Shown: positions 58,487-64,000 of the stretch, piece by piece
How the letters are laid out: each line of letters starts with the position of its first letter
Numbering within the stretch: the first letter of the stretch is position 1
Origin: Ralstonia sp. SET104
GTDB taxonomy: Bacteria; Pseudomonadota; Gammaproteobacteria; Burkholderiales; Burkholderiaceae
Direction: 5' to 3'
Length of the DNA stretch: 64,000 nt
Assembly (NCBI RefSeq): GCF_003851545.1
Contig: NZ_BHVX01000013.1
Span: 62,001-126,000, forward strand
Program-made: the position numbers and the translations under genes
The notes under the pieces: model-generated
The model's input: only the letters and a program-made list of their open reading frames with translations
Told to the model about the DNA's origin: nothing
The model's database searches: none

Positions 58487-58853
58487 GGACTGCGTGGGGG
58501 TGTGGAGATTTGCAAACGACTTCGACCGCGCGGGTGCCGCAACGTTCGAACGGGGTGCACTTGTGGTGCGGATGATGCGCTTGCCTGGTTGCCGATTCAT
58601 GAATCCGACGGACCGGCTTGTCATGCCGGTTTGCAGACGGTTGATGCATCCGAGGCAGCCAGTATTATATCTTATATAAGACTTTCATCGGCCTTTCAGC
58701 CGGGCCTTTGTGGTAGCCGGACAGCCCGGCGCGAAACTCGCCAAACCGGTGGCGATCCCGTATGATGGGCTGAATCTTCACCAGACAAGGCGGCTAGGGC
58801 GGCGTGCCACGGGACTTCCCGGTGCGTCATCTGCGGGCCGCCTTCGTTGTTTT
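58487..58853. other. 367-base divergent intergenic region between the DUF3579 gene and argF
   Basis: Holds an AT-rich core with a 12-base palindrome (58670-58681), a minus-strand TATAAT (58664-58669) that could serve the DUF3579 gene, and TATGAT (58761-58766) that could serve argF. No ArgR-box pair or attenuator-like hairpin was seen. Confidence 0.5.
58670..58681. promoter_or_regulatory. 12-base palindrome in the argF/DUF3579 intergenic region
   Basis: TCTTATATAAGA is a perfect palindrome embedded in the AT-rich core, directly upstream of a minus-strand TATAAT. It does not resemble the ArgR box consensus (TGAAT-N4-ATTCA). Confidence 0.35.
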
Positions 58854-59780
58854 ATGAACCCACCAAGCTCGATCAAGCACTACCTGCAGTTCAAGGACTT
58901 TTCGCTGGAAGAGTACGAATACCTGCTGGACCGTTCCAAGATCCTCAAGGCCAAGTTCAAGAACTACGAAACGTGGCACCCGCTGCACGATCGCACGCTG
59001 GCCATGATTTTCGAGAAAAATTCCACGCGAACGCGCCTGTCGTTCGAAGCTGGCATTCACCAGCTTGGCGGCCACGCCGTCTTCCTGAATACGCGCGACT
59101 CGCAACTGGGGCGCGGTGAGCCGATCGAAGATGCCGCGCAGGTCATCTCCCGCATGACCGACATCATCATGATCCGCACCTTCGGGCAGGAGATCATTGA
59201 GCGCTTTGCCGCGCATTCGCGCGTGCCAGTCATCAACGGGCTGACCAACGAATACCACCCATGCCAGGTGCTGGCCGACATTTTCACCTTCATCGAGCAG
59301 CGCGGCCCGATCAAAGGCAAAACGGTTACCTGGGTGGGGGACGCCAACAACATGGCGTACACGTGGATCCAGGCTGCTGAAATTCTTGGCTTCCGCTTCC
59401 ATTTTTCTGCACCGAAGGGCTATCAACTCGATCCGGCCATGGTGTCGGATTCCAGCTTGCCGTTCGTGCACGTGTTTGACAGCCCGCTCGAGGCCTGCGA
59501 TGGCGCGCATCTGGTGACCACCGACGTGTGGACCAGTATGGGCTACGAGGCGGAGAACGAAGCGCGCAAGAAAGCCTTCGGTGATTGGATGGTTACCGAG
59601 GCGATGATGCAGCGCGCACAACCTGATGCACTCTTCATGCACTGCCTGCCGGCACACCGCGGTGAGGAGGTCGAGGCGGCCGTCATCGACGGCAAGCAGA
59701 GCGTGGTGTGGGACGAAGCGGAAAACCGCCTGCACGTGCAGAAGGCGCTGATGGAATATCTGCTCTGCGGCCGTTACTAA
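58854..59780 (+). CDS. argF: Ornithine carbamoyltransferase
   Basis: A 308-residue enzyme that makes citrulline from ornithine and carbamoyl phosphate. Carbamoyl-phosphate motif NSTRTRLSF near residue 54, EYHPCQVLAD, and the ornithine loop HCLPAHRGEEV are present. Start ATG 58854 with TTT-rich leader; upstream frame to 58710 is noncoding. It converges on argG; the shared terminator is at 59801-59838. Confidence 0.97.
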   Translation: MNPPSSIKHYLQFKDFSLEEYEYLLDRSKILKAKFKNYETWHPLHDRTLAMIFEKNSTRTRLSFEAGIHQLGGHAVFLNTRDSQLGRGEPIEDAAQVISRMTDIIMIRTFGQEIIERFAAHSRVPVINGLTNEYHPCQVLADIFTFIEQRGPIKGKTVTWVGDANNMAYTWIQAAEILGFRFHFSAPKGYQLDPAMVSDSSLPFVHVFDSPLEACDGAHLVTTDVWTSMGYEAENEARKKAFGDWMVTEAMMQRAQPDALFMHCLPAHRGEEVEAAVIDGKQSVVWDEAENRLHVQKALMEYLLCGRY

Positions 59781-59800
59781 GCCCGAGTCTGAAGCCATAG

Positions 59801-59838
59801 AAAAAGGCCGCTCCGATTTATGTCGGAGCGGCCTTTTT
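59801..59838. terminator. Bidirectional terminator between argF and argG
   Basis: AAAAAGGCCGCTCCGA (59801-59816) pairs with TCGGAGCGGCCTTTTT (59823-59838) around TTTATG. Perfect 16-base stem including the A/T tracts. Confidence 0.95.
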
Positions 59839-59858
59839 CATTGGGAAGCGACTCGCGG

Positions 59859-61546
<1,688 letters not shown>

Positions 61547-61705
61547 GAAATGGAACGCAAAAAAAGGAAAATCAGGGAAGTCGTGGGGGCAAACTCACCA
61601 TTTTAGGCCATTGGTTCGGCCGCGGGTACGTCAGGCGGGGGCGGCCCGACTGCTGGGCGCGGTAATGTGGCTCAAGATGCTCAAAGAGCCCATCCTCCGG
61701 GGCAT

Positions 61706-62734
61706 TCACACCACGACTGGCTCGGGCTCGATGCGCACGCCAAATCGCGCATGAACCGCATCCTGAATCTCGCGTGCCAACGTCATCAACTGGACCGCGC
61801 TGCCGCCACCCCGGTGCACCAGCACCAGCGCCTGCTTTTCATACACGCCTACCGCGCCGCTTTGCCTGCCCTTGAAGCCGCATTGATCAATCAACCAGCC
61901 CGCGGCGAGCTTGTACGTGCCGTCTGGTTGCGCATAGCCGACCAGATTCGGGAAACGCTCGGCCAATGCATCACGCACGGTGGCATCGACGATCGGGTTC
62001 TTGAAGAAGCTGCCCGCGTTGCCGATCTTGGCCGGGTCGGGCAGCTTGCGGCGGCGGATACTGACCACTGCATCGAAGATGTTCTGCGCTGTCGGGCGGG
62101 CGATGTTCTGCACGGCCAGTTCGCGTGCGAGTTCGGCGTAGTGCGTGTCGGGCTGCCAATCAACGGGCAGGGCGAATGTCACCTCGGTGATGACGTAGCG
62201 ATCGGCACCGGCGCGCTTGAAGAGGCTGTCGCGGTAGCCGAAGGCACAGTCGGCAGTATCGAGCGTGACGAACTCACCAGCATGGCGGTCGTACGCGCGC
62301 AGGGACTGGAAGCGGTCTTTGATCTCGACGCCGTATGCGCCGATGTTCTGGATGGGAGCTGCGCCCACGGTGCCCGGAATCAGCGCGAGGTTTTCCAGCC
62401 CCGGCAAGCCATTGGCGACCGTGTGCGCGACCAGGCCGTGCCACGATTCACCGCCGCCTGCGGTGACGGTGTGCACGGCGCGGCCATCGACGGTGGTCCG
62501 GCCGGTGACGATGCCGGGAATCTCCATCAGCAGGACCAGGCCATCAAAGTCACGCGTGAGCACGACGTTGCTGCCGCCGCCCAGCACCAGCACAGGCAGC
62601 CCCTGCACGCGCGGATCGGCCAGCGCGGCGGGAATGTCTTCCGGCGCGCGCACGTGCGCGGCGTAACGGGCGGTAGCCTCAAAACGGAACGTGTTGTGCT
62701 GGCCTAGGGGATAATGCGTGTCGAGCAACGCCAT
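61706..62734 (-). CDS. murB: UDP-N-acetylenolpyruvoylglucosamine reductase
   Basis: A 342-residue FAD enzyme of peptidoglycan precursor synthesis (type I, E. coli-like). GGGSNVVL and [19 protein letters not shown] bind FAD; YRDSLFK carries the conserved Arg and NAGSFFKNP the catalytic Ser. Ends with [12 protein letters not shown] 62734 ([10 protein letters not shown]) is chosen; the frame is open to 63061 but overlaps the divergent YajQ gene. Divergent promoters must lie in 62735-62849. Confidence 0.96.
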   Translation of the reverse strand: MALLDTHYPLGQHNTFRFEATARYAAHVRAPEDIPAALADPRVQGLPVLVLGGGSNVVLTRDFDGLVLLMEIPGIVTGRTTVDGRAVHTVTAGGGESWHGLVAHTVANGLPGLENLALIPGTVGAAPIQNIGAYGVEIKDRFQSLRAYDRHAGEFVTLDTADCAFGYRDSLFKRAGADRYVITEVTFALPVDWQPDTHYAELARELAVQNIARPTAQNIFDAVVSIRRRKLPDPAKIGNAGSFFKNPIVDATVRDALAERFPNLVGYAQPDGTYKLAAGWLIDQCGFKGRQSGAVGVYEKQALVLVHRGGGSAVQLMTLAREIQDAVHARFGVRIEPEPVVV

Positions 62735-62849
62735 GGCGCCAAATCTGCTGGGAAAGCCAGGATTATAAAAGCCATGGCGCACGCGGTACCCCATATGGAA
62801 CATGCAGTGGCTGCCGCAGCAACCCGAACAAGTCTGCAAGGAGAACACG

Positions 62850-63335
62850 ATGCCGTCATTTGACGTGGTATGCGAAGCCAACATGGTGGAAGTGAAGAAC
62901 GCCGTGGAACAGGCCAACAAAGAGATTTCGACGCGATTTGACTTTAAGGGCTCGGACTCCCGCGTCGAGCACAAGGAGCAGGAACTGACCCTGTTTGCCG
63001 ACGACGATTTCAAGATCGACCAGGTCAACGACGTGCTGATGAACAAGCTCGCCAAGCGCAACGTAGATGTGCGCTTTCTCGATTATCAAGACAAGCAGAA
63101 GATCGGCGGCGACAAGATGAAGCAGGTCGTCAAGATCAAGAAGGGCGTGTCGGGCGATCTGGCCAAGAAGATCGTCAAGACGATCAAGGACAGCAAGATC
63201 AAGGTCCAGGCCAGCATCCAGGGCGACGCAGTGCGCGTGACCGGCGCCAAGCGCGATGATCTGCAAAGCGTCATCGCCATGCTGCGCAAGGACGTGAGCG
63301 ATACACCGCTGGATTTCAACAACTTCCGCGACTAA
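62850..63335 (+). CDS. YajQ-family cyclic di-GMP-binding protein
   Basis: A 161-residue protein with two tandem ferredoxin-like domains. [19 protein letters not shown] and [12 protein letters not shown] are the conserved N-terminus; the second domain ends with [18 protein letters not shown] before ATG 62850 confirms the start. YajQ homologues bind cyclic di-GMP, and some bind a LysR-type regulator in Xanthomonas. Followed by a strong terminator. Confidence 0.93.
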   Translation: MPSFDVVCEANMVEVKNAVEQANKEISTRFDFKGSDSRVEHKEQELTLFADDDFKIDQVNDVLMNKLAKRNVDVRFLDYQDKQKIGGDKMKQVVKIKKGVSGDLAKKIVKTIKDSKIKVQASIQGDAVRVTGAKRDDLQSVIAMLRKDVSDTPLDFNNFRD

Positions 63336-63355
63336 GCCCATCGCACTCCCACGCA

Positions 63356-63381
63356 AAACGCCCCGCACGAGCGGGGCGTTT
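63356..63381. terminator. Bidirectional terminator between the YajQ gene and acylase gene
   Basis: AAACGCCCCGC (63356-63366) pairs with GCGGGGCGTTT (63371-63381) around ACGA. Separates the convergent genes. Confidence 0.92.
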
Positions 63382-63399
63382 GCATTTGCGGCGATGGAT

Positions 63400-64000
63400 T
63401 TATTGCGACAGCTTTGTCACCTTCAGCGCCGGGTCCGCTGCGATAGCGGCCTGCGAGAACGGCAGCCGGTTCCAGCGTTTGGCCGAGAACTCGCGCATCT
63501 GGTCGAAGGCGTGCGGCGAAGCCGGGTCACTTGATTCGCCGTAGGTGAGGAGGGCATCGGCTACCGGGCCATGGTCGTCAAACGTGACGGTCTGGATGTA
63601 ACTGGTGCCGAAATACACCTGCATGCCCTTCGGCCCGATCGGCGTGCTTTGCAGCTTGTTGAGCACGCCTTCGTACTCCTCGCCGCCATGCAGGGCGACG
63701 TCGCCGCCCGATGCGTGTGCTGCTTGCACCGTACCCAGCGGCGCGTCCGGCGCGAAGCCAGCGGTGCGCACCGCGCCCACGGCATCCTTCAGTGCCTTGA
63801 ACACCGCCGTGCGTACGGTTGCGTCACGCATGCGCAGGTTGCGCGGCGTGTGTATCGGGTCAGCCGGGTTGAAGTCGACGGCGTAGACATGCGGGATGTC
63901 CTTGGCGCGCATCCAGAACTCGCGGAACAGGTGGGCGGCGCGGGCGTCGACGTTGTCCGTGAGGTTCCACTGCGCAAGGGCAGCACAGCCGTCTCGCACA
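63400..64000 (-). CDS. Penicillin-acylase-family enzyme, C-terminal part (AHL/aculeacin acylase-like)
   Basis: The C-terminal ~200 residues of a larger Ntn-hydrolase; the 5' end lies beyond the right edge. FGTSYIQTVTFDDHGPVADA and YGESSDPASPHAFDQMREF are typical of the beta-subunit end of penicillin acylases. The N-terminal catalytic Ser of the beta chain is not in the window. Ralstonia is known to encode acylases of this family (AiiD; aculeacin A acylase) that cleave the amide of acyl-homoserine lactones or aculeacin A. The assignment to that subgroup is inference from genus and neighbourhood. Confidence 0.75.
   Translation of the reverse strand, partial: VRDGCAALAQWNLTDNVDARAAHLFREFWMRAKDIPHVYAVDFNPADPIHTPRNLRMRDATVRTAVFKALKDAVGAVRTAGFAPDAPLGTVQAAHASGGDVALHGGEEYEGVLNKLQSTPIGPKGMQVYFGTSYIQTVTFDDHGPVADALLTYGESSDPASPHAFDQMREFSAKRWNRLPFSQAAIAADPALKVTKLSQ

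Overview
This 64 kb window is a GC-rich (roughly 64%), densely packed stretch of chromosome. It looks like a betaproteobacterium of the family Burkholderiaceae, most likely Ralstonia (R. pickettii-like). That assignment is inference from recalled protein sequences, from gene order (hda-HAD-pcnB-folK-dgk-panB, grpE/dnaK/dnaJ, napEDABC-ccmABCDEFGHI) and from an AHL/aculeacin-type acylase at the right edge. I see no tRNA, rRNA, insertion sequence, prophage or CRISPR array. The window is core chromosome with a few accessory pockets.

Left part (1-5,671): the tail of glnE overlaps a rhombosortase gene (rrtA). Beyond a bidirectional terminator, on the opposite strand, lie two secreted S8 (subtilisin-like) proteases, each ending in a GlyGly-CTERM sorting tail. 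Upstream of them is a small lipoprotein that resembles a free-standing S8 propeptide. This is the most interesting unit here: a protein-sorting protease, its two probable substrates and a candidate chaperone or inhibitor.

5,762-16,000: recN and nadK run on the minus strand, hrcA is divergent, and the histidine-utilisation genes follow (hutC repressor divergent from hutU-hutH-hutG-hutI, with a perfect palindromic candidate operator in front of hutU). 16,000-25,000: hemH-hslR, a small membrane protein, the heat-shock genes grpE (strong sigma-32 promoter) and dnaK-dnaJ, a thioredoxin-like protein, rnk and an outer-membrane phospholipase A. 25,000-36,100: a fused pabB-pabC gene, a tungstate-type ABC permease/ATPase pair, then a long minus-strand block reading (5' to 3') AI-2E transporter, hda, HAD phosphatase, pcnB, folK, deoxynucleoside kinase and panB. 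purM is divergent from it.

36,100-48,562: an Ada methyltransferase that has lost three of its four zinc-binding cysteines is followed by a small Ada-like protein. The largest block of the window comes next: the periplasmic nitrate reductase genes napEDABC are followed directly by the complete cytochrome c maturation set ccmABCDEFGHI, all on the minus strand. Heme-bearing NapB and NapC depend on the Ccm machinery encoded next to them. 48,688-57,460: a DNA-repair and RNA-modification run (AlkA-like glycosylase, AlkB, a second 2OG-Fe(II) oxygenase, a GNAT acetyltransferase, miaA, mutL with an intact endonuclease motif), then a DedA protein, a SirB1-family protein and murJ. 57,600-64,000: rpsT, a DUF3579 protein, argF convergent with argG, ppnP, murB divergent from a YajQ-family gene, and the C-terminal part of a penicillin-acylase-family enzyme running off the right edge.

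Start codons were chosen by ribosome-binding sites, signal peptides, overlaps with the upstream stop and expected family length. Uncertain ones are flagged.
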